From contig CAYOXD010000004.1 of the NCBI GenBank assembly GCA_964407825.1, positions 18,178 to 82,177 of the forward strand: a stretch of DNA of 64,000 nucleotides. Reading direction: 5' to 3'. This DNA is from CAYOXD01 sp964407825. Its GTDB lineage: Bacteria; Desulfobacterota; Desulfobacteria; Desulfobacterales; JAFDDL01. This document shows positions 34,988 to 42,937 of this stretch, piece after piece. The position numbers and the translations under genes are program-made. The notes beneath the pieces are model-generated. The model ran no database searches, had not been told where the DNA came from, and was given only the letters and a program-made list of their open reading frames with translations. Position 1 is the stretch's first letter; each line of letters starts with the position of its first letter.

Positions 34988-35228
34988 GGGTCCAAGCGAC
35001 TGGATGCCCCCTAATGGATCTAAGGAAAACGGGCAGTTCAGAGAGGCCTCCTGGGATGAAGCCCTGGACCTGGTGGTTGATAAATTCAAGGAGATCATCG
35101 CGCAGGACGGCCCCGATGCCCTTGCTGGCGTCAGCTGCGCCCGCACCTGACATGCCCCGACGGTCGCCGGGCTGGCGACCACGTTTGGTTCGGGTGCCAT
35201 GACGAATTCGTTTTCCGAATTCTCAAAA
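34988..35228 (+). pseudogene. Relic of a selenocysteine formate dehydrogenase alpha subunit
   Basis: Reading frame three carries ENGQFREASWDEALDLVV, then DGPDALAGVSCAR, then directly T, TGA, HAPTVAGLATTFGSGAMTNS and FSEFSK. In intact enzymes about 25-30 residues separate the first Cys-Ala-Arg from the second one before the active-site residue, so an internal deletion has joined two similar CAR segments. The TGA at 35148-35150 is at the active-site selenocysteine position (normal context R-x-U-H-A/G-P). A preceding piece (GSKRLDAP, from 34988) is in another frame, and the reading frame ends soon after FSEFSK. No start codon or downstream domains remain. Confidence 0.85.
35162..35180 (+). promoter_or_regulatory. 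Bacterial SECIS-like hairpin in the formate dehydrogenase relic
   Basis: GGTCGCC (35162-35168) pairs perfectly with GGCGACC (35174-35180) around the loop GGGCT, 11 bases after the in-frame TGA at 35148-35150. Position, stem length and a G-rich small loop fit the SelB-binding element of formate dehydrogenase mRNAs. Confidence 0.65.
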
Positions 35229-35341
35229 TTGAGGGGGATGACCAGCTGCATATGCGTTATATCATTATTGACACAACGCAAAATAAAATCTATGAGAGCT
35301 CCTATCTGAAAGCCCATGCTTCTATTACTTTTGCGGGGTAA
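35216..35341 (+). other. Unassigned coding-like fragment
   Basis: Directly after the formate dehydrogenase relic, another frame stays open to a TAA at 35339-35341 and reads KIEGDDQLHMRYIIIDTTQ followed by NKIYESSYLKAHASITFAG. Its composition is protein-like, and the junction with the relic is abrupt, so it may be the end of a second broken gene. An ATG exists at 35252. I could not assign a family. Confidence 0.3.
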
Positions 35342-35392
35342 ATTCGGCCATGGCGCTGGAAGCGGACGGCCTCCCTGCGGAAAGGCGAAAAT

Positions 35393-36160
35393 ATGGACCT
35401 CACATTCCTGCCATCCAACCGAACGGTTCCCGAAGCGGTTCATTTTCCCCGGACAGTCCCCCCCCTGGCAAACGAACTGGAACGGTATCATCGAAAGCTT
35501 CAGCGCGGCATTGATGAGTTTCTATTGAATGAAAGGTTTCTGGAACAAAGGTGGACCGAACTCCAGGAAATACCCCTTCATCGTGGCAGGATATACTGGC
35601 TGACGACAGCCAGGCTGGCGGAGCTGGCCCTATTATGTGCGGGCAACTACGCAGACAATCTGGAAACCCAAGCCGCGGGGGATCTGCTGGTGAATCCCAG
35701 AACGATTTGCATCCATGTCAGGGGCAAACATGCCCCCCTCAAAAAGGAGCGGCATATCAGCCTGACTGAGCAATTCGCCATTCCAAAGGCTCCTCCCTGC
35801 GAGACGATTGAGTGGTTTAAAACCCAGACATGTTTGGAAATCAAAAAAAAAGCGCTGCTGCCATCATGCTACGATGCGTTGAAGCGTTCCGGATATATCT
35901 CGCTGGCGTATCTTGACTCCTTTGACCGCCGCATGAAGCGGGTCGCCGAGGTAATCGGCTTTCTGGCCGCATGGCAGGTAATCGGCAGCGCGGAATTTTG
36001 CGCACGCATGCAAGCCCTGAGTTCCACCCAAAGGGAGTTTATCGAATCGAACCTCTGCCGGTTCGATCGGCGCATATTTGATGAAATCGGATCGGATATC
36101 CAGAGGATGATGGAAAAGAAGGCATGCCGCAGCAGATTCATCGCCGTCGGTTTGACATGA
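35393..36160 (+). CDS. Unknown protein, 255 residues
   Basis: I do not recognise this protein. It is mainly helical and soluble, with a hydrophobic stretch (LTTARLAELALLCAGNYADNL) that is too polar to be a membrane span, and a likely beta segment (NPRTICIHVRGKHAPL). Positively charged residues are frequent in the C-terminal half (DSFDRRMKRVAEVIG, NLCRFDRRIFDEIG). GGAAAGG lies 8 bases before the ATG. It directly follows the decayed formate dehydrogenase region and has lower GC content than the core genes, consistent with an acquired or decaying segment. Confidence 0.6.
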   Translation: MDLTFLPSNRTVPEAVHFPRTVPPLANELERYHRKLQRGIDEFLLNERFLEQRWTELQEIPLHRGRIYWLTTARLAELALLCAGNYADNLETQAAGDLLVNPRTICIHVRGKHAPLKKERHISLTEQFAIPKAPPCETIEWFKTQTCLEIKKKALLPSCYDALKRSGYISLAYLDSFDRRMKRVAEVIGFLAAWQVIGSAEFCARMQALSSTQREFIESNLCRFDRRIFDEIGSDIQRMMEKKACRSRFIAVGLT

Positions 36161-36188
36161 TCGGCAGCGACAAGAGCCCTCTTATTTA

Positions 36189-36356
36189 TCAAGGCAGATC
36201 GCCAGGTCGCCACCGTTTCGGCAGATCCTGCCCATCTGGGGCAAGGGGGTCGATGGCCTTACGGCACAGAAAGGCCAGGCAGACCGGGCTCTTGTGGCTT
36301 TTGAGAATGCAGCCGTGTTCCGGGTCGTGATACGCGCAGGGGGATGGGGACGGCAT
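36189..36356 (-). CDS. Short Cys-rich protein, possibly truncated
   Basis: A 55-residue frame downstream of the LSm-like gene, with a GGGGGTG ribosome-binding site. The first 38 residues look like a conserved Cys motif (PCAYHDPEHGCILKSHKSPV, then CLAFLCRKAIDPL), with four cysteines that could bind metal, as in YkgJ-type clusters. The tail (APDGQDLPKRWRPGDLP) looks unlike a normal domain end. I suspect a C-terminally truncated remnant of a larger protein. Confidence 0.4.
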   Translation of the reverse strand: MPSPSPCAYHDPEHGCILKSHKSPVCLAFLCRKAIDPLAPDGQDLPKRWRPGDLP

Positions 36357-36372
36357 CAAGGCACCCCCTACC

Positions 36373-36648
36373 TTAAAACGCTTTCACATCCTCGAGCAGT
36401 GAAAAACTGATCACGTGAGCCATATCGACGAATACGGATTTACGGTTTGACTTAACGCCGGTGGCGCGGGTGTCAAAGATATAGAGCTCCTTGGAGGTCG
36501 AAGAATCCGTGCCGTCATGCACATCCACATCCGTCAGTACAACGCAGTTTCCCGTAATTTTCTCGAGGGTCCCTATATAGATCCACGAGGATCGGGTATC
36601 CAGGACGATTCTTTGATTGAGAAAGGCTTCAAGCGCTTTTTTCATCAT
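36373..36648 (-). CDS. LSm-like small protein
   Basis: A 91-residue protein with an Sm-like beta-barrel pattern: LEAFLNQRIVLDTRSSWIYI (20 residues), GTLEKITGNCVVLTDVDVHD, an acidic-polar loop, then ELYIFDTRATGVKSNRKSVFV and DMAHVISFSLLEDV. The sequence of strands with the GTLE and LTDVDVHD turns resembles Sm motifs 1 and 2. RNA binding is possible but unproven. It faces the DUF2905 gene across a 200-base gap with no other gene. Confidence 0.65.
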   Translation of the reverse strand: MMKKALEAFLNQRIVLDTRSSWIYIGTLEKITGNCVVLTDVDVHDGTDSSTSKELYIFDTRATGVKSNRKSVFVDMAHVISFSLLEDVKAF

Positions 36649-36852
36649 CGCTCATCGGGGCTGTCTGTTATCTCGTATGGGTTGTACCTGTCTTACACCA
36701 ACGCATCGGCCTTGTTAAGCGCTTTCTTAGAATCTCAGGCGGCGGCACTGCGTTCAGGGGGCAAGCTATTTTTCCATTTCTTCCCAGCCGAAATCCGTGT
36801 AATCTAGAAAACCCATAAGATCCAAGGATCAAACCTATCAGGGAGAATCACC

Positions 36853-37053
36853 ATGCAAAAATGGCTCATCCTAGCGGGACTCATTCTGGTGGCAACGGGC
36901 GTCCTGTGGCCCATCCTGGGAAAACTTCCCCTGGGCCGCCTTCCGGGCGATATCGTCATCAGCCGTCCGGGGCTCAAGGTCTTTTTCCCTGTGACCACCA
37001 TGATTCTTTTAAGCCTTGTGATCTCCCTTATCCTCTGGCTCTTGAGAAGATGA
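36853..37053 (+). CDS. DUF2905 family small membrane protein
   Basis: A 66-residue protein with two membrane helices, LILAGLILVATGVLWPI and PVTTMILLSLVISLILWLL, joined by the diagnostic loop LGRLPGDIVISRPGLKVFFP of the DUF2905 family. The function of the family is unknown. GGGAG precedes the ATG. The thiamine-binding-like gene follows 43 bases later on the same strand. Confidence 0.9.
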   Translation: MQKWLILAGLILVATGVLWPILGKLPLGRLPGDIVISRPGLKVFFPVTTMILLSLVISLILWLLRR

Positions 37054-37096
37054 CGGAGATGAATCGGGCCGAGAGGAGACGAAAGGAGGAGGCATC

Positions 37097-37411
37097 ATGA
37101 GCGTTCTGATCGACTTTGCCATCTTTCCGGTGGACAAGGGAACAAGCGTCAGCCCCTACGTGGCACGGGCGCTCTCCATCATCCGGGAAAGCGGACTTGC
37201 CCATCAGCTAGGCCCCATGGGAACCAGCATCGAGGGGGAATGGTCAGCCGTCATGTCCGTGGTGGACCGTTGCTTCAGGGCCCTTGAGAAGGACTGCGAA
37301 CGGATCTATTTCACCATCAAAGCGGACTACCGAAAGGGCACCGCCGACCGGATCCATGGGAAGGTCGCCTCGGTCGAGGAAAAGACACAAGAGCTGAGCG
37401 GCTACCCTTGA
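37097..37411 (+). CDS. MTH1187-type thiamine-binding-like protein
   Basis: A 104-residue ferredoxin-fold protein of the MTH1187/YkoF (DUF77) family: VLIDFAIFPVDKGTSVSPYV at the N-terminus, YVARALSIIRESGLAHQLGPMG, then GTSIEGEW, and the C-terminal FTIKADYRKG strand. Relatives bind thiamine or related ligands. It shares the transcription direction with DUF2905; AAGGAGG is close before its ATG. Confidence 0.88.
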   Translation: MSVLIDFAIFPVDKGTSVSPYVARALSIIRESGLAHQLGPMGTSIEGEWSAVMSVVDRCFRALEKDCERIYFTIKADYRKGTADRIHGKVASVEEKTQELSGYP

Positions 37412-37436
37412 CATTCAATAAGTTATTTGATTTAAG
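37408..37436 (+). promoter_or_regulatory. Promoter for the REC-HDOD gene
   Basis: A perfect TTGACA at 37408-37413, a 17-base spacer and TTTAAG at 37431-37436, overlapping the stop of the preceding gene. The transcript would carry a leader of about 240 bases. Confidence 0.6.
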
Positions 37437-37623
37437 ATGTTATCTTGATGGTTCTCATACGACTTTGAGGCTACCTCATGCAGCACCACATTCACTGGAT
37501 CCACCGCCAAGGTGTTTTACTTCCCGACTTCGACAAGGTGCAACGTAATTTACCCCTCTATGCATCAATCCGGCAGCGCCGCCCTTTCGTTCCCAGGAGA
37601 CAGTCCGGACGGAGGAGAGGTCT

Positions 37624-37710
37624 ATGAAGCAAGAGCGGCATATTCGGAAGTGGAAGCTCCAACCTAGGGGGAACAAGGCGGCAAGAGATGAAAGTTCTAA
37701 TCGTAGATGA
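37624..37710 (+). CDS. Possible 28-residue leader peptide
   Basis: An ATG preceded by GGAGGAGAGG opens a frame of 28 mostly basic residues (MKQERHIRKWKLQPRGNKAA, then RDESSNRR) that ends 23 bases inside the REC-HDOD gene. Its ribosome-binding site is clearly stronger than that of the downstream gene, so it could couple or tune translation of the regulator. Confidence 0.4.
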   Translation: MKQERHIRKWKLQPRGNKAARDESSNRR

Positions 37711-38947
37711 CCAGCTTGTCAGCAGAAAAAAAGTACAGAAAATCTTCGAGGGATTCTGCACGCCCGACGCCGTCGACTGTGGTCAGGCGGCCTTGGACGC
37801 CTACCGAAAATCCTGGGAGGACGAGGCCCCCTACCAATTGATCACCCTGGACATTTCCATGCCGGATATGAACGGCATGGAGGTGCTGCAGACCATTCGG
37901 GAGCAGGAGACGGCACAGGGCATCTCAAAGGATCAGCAGGTCAAGGTCCTGATGGTCACCTCCACCTCGGACAAGGATACGGTCGTCACCTGCATCCAGG
38001 CGGGCTGCGACGATTACCTGGTCAAGCCCCTCAACAAGGAGGCGATCTCAGCCAAGCTCGAAAAATTCGGGCTCATAGTGGCCAAGGAGACCCAGTCGGA
38101 AAGCACCCTGCGCAAAATGGTGGAAACCACCATCGAACGCTTCAACAGGGGAGATATCGAGCTGCCGGTCATGCCCCAGGTGGTCCGGGAAATTCAAAGC
38201 GCCATCGACAACGCGGCATCGACCATCGATGCCATCTCCCAGGTCATCGAGAAGGATCCATCGATTTCCCTCAAGCTAATCGCCACCGCCAACTCCCCGA
38301 TCTTTCGCGGCGTCGACAAGATCGAAACCGTAACCCAGGCCATATCGCGAATCGGCCTGAAGGACGTTCAGGATCTCGTCACCGCCATTGCCAATAAGAG
38401 CCTCTACGAGACGAAAAACCGGCAGCTCAAGCAACTGCTGGATAAGCTCTGGCTCCACTCCCTGGCCTGCGGGCATGCCGCAAGGCTCATCTCCGAGAAA
38501 ACGGTCCGGCAGTTCATTCCCAGGGCGTTTCTGGCCGGTCTCGTCCATGACATCGGCAGCGTGCTGTTGCTCAAGAGCCTGGGAGAGATCATTTCCCCCA
38601 AAATGGAACTCGATCAAGCCGAACTCGTCAACAGTGTCTGGGAGGTACATACCAGTTTCGGCTCGGCCCTTCTCGACAAGTGGGATTATTCGGAGGATCT
38701 GGTCAAACTGGCCCGGCTTCACGAATGGACCCGGTTCGAGCCAGACACGGAAAAGCCGGTCCTGATCATCAACCTGGCGGACAACCTGACCCATTCCATC
38801 GGCTTTGGGTTCTTCGACAAGGGGGAAATGGACCTCACGGCGCTGGACTCGACCCGCCTGCTGGAAATCGATGCCGACACCCTGGATGCCATTGGCCAGG
38901 AGGTTTCGGCGCTGATGTCCGAGTCGGCTAAAAGGATCGCTGATTAG
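37688..38947 (+). CDS. Response regulator with HDOD output domain
   Basis: A 419-residue protein. Residues 1-125 are a receiver domain with the acidic pair in LIVDDQ, phosphoacceptor Asp in LITLDISMPDMNG and the conserved Lys in YLVKPLN. Residues about 155-360 are an HDOD domain (LPVMPQVVREIQSAI, ISLKLIATANSPIFRG, and the HD-like GLVHDIGSVLLLKSLG). HDOD domains mediate signal output through protein contacts. It faces the hybrid kinase gene, which ends 14 bases away on the other strand, so the kinase may phosphorylate it. Confidence 0.92.
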   Translation: MKVLIVDDQLVSRKKVQKIFEGFCTPDAVDCGQAALDAYRKSWEDEAPYQLITLDISMPDMNGMEVLQTIREQETAQGISKDQQVKVLMVTSTSDKDTVVTCIQAGCDDYLVKPLNKEAISAKLEKFGLIVAKETQSESTLRKMVETTIERFNRGDIELPVMPQVVREIQSAIDNAASTIDAISQVIEKDPSISLKLIATANSPIFRGVDKIETVTQAISRIGLKDVQDLVTAIANKSLYETKNRQLKQLLDKLWLHSLACGHAARLISEKTVRQFIPRAFLAGLVHDIGSVLLLKSLGEIISPKMELDQAELVNSVWEVHTSFGSALLDKWDYSEDLVKLARLHEWTRFEPDTEKPVLIINLADNLTHSIGFGFFDKGEMDLTALDSTRLLEIDADTLDAIGQEVSALMSESAKRIAD

Positions 38948-38960
38948 GGACAATCCCAAA

Positions 38961-41870
38961 TCATGAGGCCCCGTTGAAAATCGCCGGGTAGCGGGCCGCG
39001 GCGAATTTTTCCAGGGCCGCCAGGGCCGAAGTCAGCTCCACGAGGGCCTCCCGGCCTCCCTCGAGGGCGTTTGCCTTTCCCATCTTTTCCAGCTCGAAGG
39101 CCAGCTCCGAGAGCCTGAGGGCCGTCAGATCCGCCGCACCTCCCTTGATGGAATGGGCCTCCCTTCGGACCGCCTCGGCATCCCCCTCCGAGAGGGCCCC
39201 GGCGATGACCTCGATTTGCCGCTTCACATTTCCGATGAACGCTACCAACACCTCAAGGACTAGCGCCTCGTCGCCCTCGAATTCCTCGATGGCCCGTTCA
39301 AAGGTGATGGGGTCGGCCCCCTGTAAGGGCACGTCCGCTGGGGTCATCCCGGCAGGTTCCGGGCCGCCCTGCCCCGTATCGGCCTGCTCCCAACCGATAA
39401 TGGAGACCCATTTCTCCACCATGGCCAGGAGCTTCGCCTTGCGCAGGGGCTTGGTGATATAATCGTCCATCCCCGCCTGGAGGCAAAGCTCCCGGTCTCC
39501 CTCCATGGCATGGGCCGTTGTGGCGACAATGGGTATCCTGGGTCGCCTGCCGGGCGAAGACGCCGATGTCCCCTGCTTTTCCTCCAGCGCCCGGATGGCT
39601 CCGGCAGCCCTGTAGCCATCCATGACCGGCATCTGCATATCCATGAGAATGAGATCATAGGACTGCCTCTCGAAGGCGGTCACCGCTTCCCGGCCGTTTT
39701 CAGCCAGGTCCACCTCATAACCGGCCCTTCGCAGATGGTGCATGGCCAACTGCTGATTCGTGGGGTAGTCCTCCGCCAGCAGGATGCGCACCTGCCGCCG
39801 ATGGGGCACCGATTCGGACAGGGTATATCGGGTGACCAGGCTGCGGTCCCCCCCGGTCCCGCCCCTCCTGGATTGCACCAGGATCAGCCGGATTGCCCGC
39901 TTCAAGCTCTCCGATTCGATGGGTCCCGTGAGATAGCCGTCAATGCCGATCTTCTTGCATGTTTCCGCATCTCCCGGCATCCCCTTGGACAGCAGAATCA
40001 TGACGCCCAGCCTCTCGAATTCCGGCATACTCCTGATTTTTCTTGACAACTCAAATGCATCGATATCCGATGTCAGATTGCCGGTCACCACCACCGAAAA
40101 AGGATCGCCGGCCGCCACCGCCTCCTTGAGGGCCGTCAGGGCACGGGAGCCGCTGTCCATCGTCTTGAATCGACACCCCCATGAGGACAGATGCCGAACC
40201 AGCCCCGATCGCTTTGAAGAATCGACGTAGATCAGCAGAACCTTCAGGTTCTCGAAGGCAAGCGCATCCATCTCCGGGGCCACCGCCCGGCGGGCATCTT
40301 TTCCCGCCACCACGGTGAACCAGAACAGACTTCCCTTTCCAGGTTCACTCTCGACACCGATCCGGCCCCCCATCAGTTCGACCAGCTGTTTGGAAATGGT
40401 GGTCCCCAGACCCGTCCCGCCGTATTTCCGGGTGGTGGACCCATCGGCCTGGGTAAACCGCTCGAAGATAAGCGCCTTTTTATCCGAAGCGATGCCGATG
40501 CCCGTGTCCTTGACCTGGAATTTCACCACCACTTCATCCCCCCGGTCCTCCACCAGGTCCACACGCAGGGAAATGCTCCCCTCGTGGGTGAACTTCATCG
40601 CATTGACCAGGAGGTTGTTGAGAATCTGCCGCAGCCTCGCCGGATCCCCCACCAGCCGGCGAGGGACCTTTGTCGACAGGGAAAAATGGAAATCCAACCC
40701 CTTTCGTTTTGCCCGCATCCCCATGTTGTTGGAAAGATCCTCGATCAGGACACCGAGGTTGAAGGCCACCTGCTCGAGTTCCATCCGCTTGGCCTCGATC
40801 TTGGACAGGTCGAGAATGTTGTTGATCAGTTCGTAGAGGGAGTTGGCCTCCGACTCGATGGTCTTGAGCAGCTTCGAGAGGCCCTGGTCCCGGCAGGTTT
40901 CCCTGGCCAGCTCGTTCATGCCGATGATGCCGTTCAAGGGGGTCCTGATTTCGTGGCTCAGATTGGCCAGAAATTCGCTTTTGGCCCGGTTGGCCTTCTC
41001 GGCAAGTTCTCTTTTTTCGATGAGCTCGTTTTCCAGTTCCCGTCGCTCCGTCACATCCCGGATCATGCCCCTGAAGCCGCAGGGCCTGCCGCCGGCATCC
41101 CGCATGAGGGAAACGGAATTTTCCAGAAAGCGGATCTCCCCGGATTTACACTGGAGGGGCCACTCGATCCGCTTTACCGGATGTCCCGTGGCAAAAACCC
41201 GCCGGTATTCCGCGTACAGCTTTTGGGCCGATTCCCTGTTAGTGAGCGACCTCGAGTTCATCCCCATCAATTCATCCCTGTCGTACCCGGTGATATGGCA
41301 GGTGGCGTCGTTGAAAAACCGCAGCCTTCCGGACAGATCCGCCTCGTAATAGCCGTCTTCGATACTCTCCAGAATCGTGCGATACTTCTCCTCCGAGTTC
41401 CGGAGTTGCTCGGTCCTTTCCAGGGCCATCGCCTCCAGGCCTTCGCTGTATTGCCGGATTTCCTTCTCGGCCTTGCGCCTGGACATCTCGAGATTTAGAA
41501 TCCGTTTGCCGGTATTGAGACGCGCGATCAGTTCACTGGCATTGATGGGTTTGGTCAGGTAATCGTCAACACCCGCCTCAAAGCCTAAAACGATATCCTC
41601 CAGGGAGTCTTTACCCGTCAGCAGAATGACAAAAACGTAACCCTCCGTCACCGTCTCCCGGATGGCACGGCACAGGGCAAGGCCATCCAGTCCGGGCATC
41701 AACCAATCGGTCAGCACAATGGGGTAAAATTGGTCCTCGAAGGCCCTCAGGGCCTCCTGACCGTCGCTGACACTGGTGACGTTGTAGCCGGCATTTGCAA
41801 GGGGCTTTTCCAACAGCCTGCGCGAAAGGGGGTCATCCTCGACGATCAAGACATTGAAGGGTTCATTCAT
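38961..41870 (-). CDS. Hybrid sensor histidine kinase (REC-PAS-HisKA-HATPase-REC-REC-Hpt)
   Basis: A 969-residue phosphorelay protein with no membrane span. The order is: N-terminal receiver (Asp in IVLTDWLMPGLDG), a coiled linker, PAS plus PAC (ILESIEDGYYEADLSG), HisKA with the phosphorylated His in ANLSHEIRTPLNG, HATPase (GTGLGTTISKQLV), a degenerate receiver (VVVTGNLTSDID, lacking the Asp), an intact receiver (LILMDMQMPVMDG) and a C-terminal Hpt (REAHSIKGGAADL). The third ATG at 41870 has AGGA six bases upstream and is preferred. The REC-PAS gene lies just upstream on the same strand, so both may be co-transcribed. Confidence 0.93.
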   Translation of the reverse strand: MNEPFNVLIVEDDPLSRRLLEKPLANAGYNVTSVSDGQEALRAFEDQFYPIVLTDWLMPGLDGLALCRAIRETVTEGYVFVILLTGKDSLEDIVLGFEAGVDDYLTKPINASELIARLNTGKRILNLEMSRRKAEKEIRQYSEGLEAMALERTEQLRNSEEKYRTILESIEDGYYEADLSGRLRFFNDATCHITGYDRDELMGMNSRSLTNRESAQKLYAEYRRVFATGHPVKRIEWPLQCKSGEIRFLENSVSLMRDAGGRPCGFRGMIRDVTERRELENELIEKRELAEKANRAKSEFLANLSHEIRTPLNGIIGMNELARETCRDQGLSKLLKTIESEANSLYELINNILDLSKIEAKRMELEQVAFNLGVLIEDLSNNMGMRAKRKGLDFHFSLSTKVPRRLVGDPARLRQILNNLLVNAMKFTHEGSISLRVDLVEDRGDEVVVKFQVKDTGIGIASDKKALIFERFTQADGSTTRKYGGTGLGTTISKQLVELMGGRIGVESEPGKGSLFWFTVVAGKDARRAVAPEMDALAFENLKVLLIYVDSSKRSGLVRHLSSWGCRFKTMDSGSRALTALKEAVAAGDPFSVVVTGNLTSDIDAFELSRKIRSMPEFERLGVMILLSKGMPGDAETCKKIGIDGYLTGPIESESLKRAIRLILVQSRRGGTGGDRSLVTRYTLSESVPHRRQVRILLAEDYPTNQQLAMHHLRRAGYEVDLAENGREAVTAFERQSYDLILMDMQMPVMDGYRAAGAIRALEEKQGTSASSPGRRPRIPIVATTAHAMEGDRELCLQAGMDDYITKPLRKAKLLAMVEKWVSIIGWEQADTGQGGPEPAGMTPADVPLQGADPITFERAIEEFEGDEALVLEVLVAFIGNVKRQIEVIAGALSEGDAEAVRREAHSIKGGAADLTALRLSELAFELEKMGKANALEGGREALVELTSALAALEKFAAARYPAIFNGAS

Positions 41871-41895
41871 TGGCATTCCTGTGCGGAAAGGATAC

Positions 41896-42666
41896 CTATT
41901 CCGTTGTGTCCCTCGCGACGATGACCACCTGTATGATGCGGTTTTGATCGTCTATCACCGGCAGAAACTGGATCTGCTTTCGCCGCTGGTTTTCCCCCTG
42001 CTGGGTGAGCAGATCGTTTATCACCACCGGCTTACCCGTCTCCAGGACACTCTTGAGGGAGGTTTTGAAAAGGGATTGATGAAACTTTTGCATAAAGTAG
42101 AGCGTTTCGGCCTGAATCTCCTGTTGCCATAGGTCCGAATAGCTGGAATCCCGGTTCGTTACATAGGAGCGATTGAGGGAGACAATTTTGCCCTGGCGGT
42201 CAACCGAGACGATCTCCTCCGGCAGCGAATCGAAGACGATCCTCAGCTTGTTCCGGCTCGCCGTCAGGGTATCCTGGAGCTCCTTGCATTTTTCAATGGC
42301 CTGGTTGGCTCTCTCGCAGCTCCTGATGCGTGCCTTTAAAAGCAGGGGATTCACGGGTTTTATCAGACAATCGTCAACACCGCCCTCAAAAATCTTCCTG
42401 AGGTAAGAGGTTTCATCCCTTTCGATCAAGACCATGAAATACGTAAATGCGATCCGCCTGAGGGATCTCACCTTTTTGCAAAGCTGAAGGCCGCTCAAAC
42501 GGGGCAAAGCCCATTGGCTGATAACCAGATGCACCTCATGGGCCAAGAACAGCTCCCATGCCTCCATGCCGTTTCTGGCGGTGTAAGGATGGTGCGACAT
42601 GTCCTTCAAAAGGCCTGCCATGCTCTGGGCCGCCTCGTGATCAGAGTCTGCGATAAGAACGTGCAT
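41896..42666 (-). CDS. REC-PAS protein with a non-phosphorylatable receiver
   Basis: A 256-residue protein starting at the ATG at 42666 (HVLIADSDHEAA). The receiver keeps the acidic pocket (Asp7, Asp9) and the Lys103 of CLIKPVN, but the phosphoacceptor position is Gln51 (LVISQWALPRLSG), and the Thr/Ser at the end of strand 4 is Ile81 (FMVLIERDE). A coiled linker and a PAS domain follow (IVFDSLPEEIVSVDRQGKIV, ending in a PAC-like VIVARDTTE). It stops 25 bases before the hybrid kinase gene. It is likely a binding adaptor or sensor for that kinase rather than a phosphate acceptor. Confidence 0.87.
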   Translation of the reverse strand: MHVLIADSDHEAAQSMAGLLKDMSHHPYTARNGMEAWELFLAHEVHLVISQWALPRLSGLQLCKKVRSLRRIAFTYFMVLIERDETSYLRKIFEGGVDDCLIKPVNPLLLKARIRSCERANQAIEKCKELQDTLTASRNKLRIVFDSLPEEIVSVDRQGKIVSLNRSYVTNRDSSYSDLWQQEIQAETLYFMQKFHQSLFKTSLKSVLETGKPVVINDLLTQQGENQRRKQIQFLPVIDDQNRIIQVVIVARDTTE

Positions 42667-42937
42667 CCGAGCCAATCCCTTCGTTTTCAGGGGGTCTTCG
42701 CGTGACCCGCCGCTCTGTGATGGTGGATCCCCCGTATTCCCTTTATATTTCAAATGGGAAGCCTTATGTAAAGAGATTAGCTTGTCGGGACTGCGATTGC
42801 CCTGTGCCTATGGGGCTTCCCATATTGACCCCTCGGCCCCGAACGGATATAGTACAGGTGCGTTGCACGCGACACCGGCACGGACCGGGATCGAGAAAAA
42901 TCGACCATCTGAACGGTTTCCGGAAAGAGAACATAGC

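Noticed and set aside
37437..37623. Possible cyclic-di-GMP riboswitch in the REC-HDOD leader
   Set aside because: Only a 5-bp TGAGG/CCTCA hairpin is evident and the conserved GEMM core could not be found.
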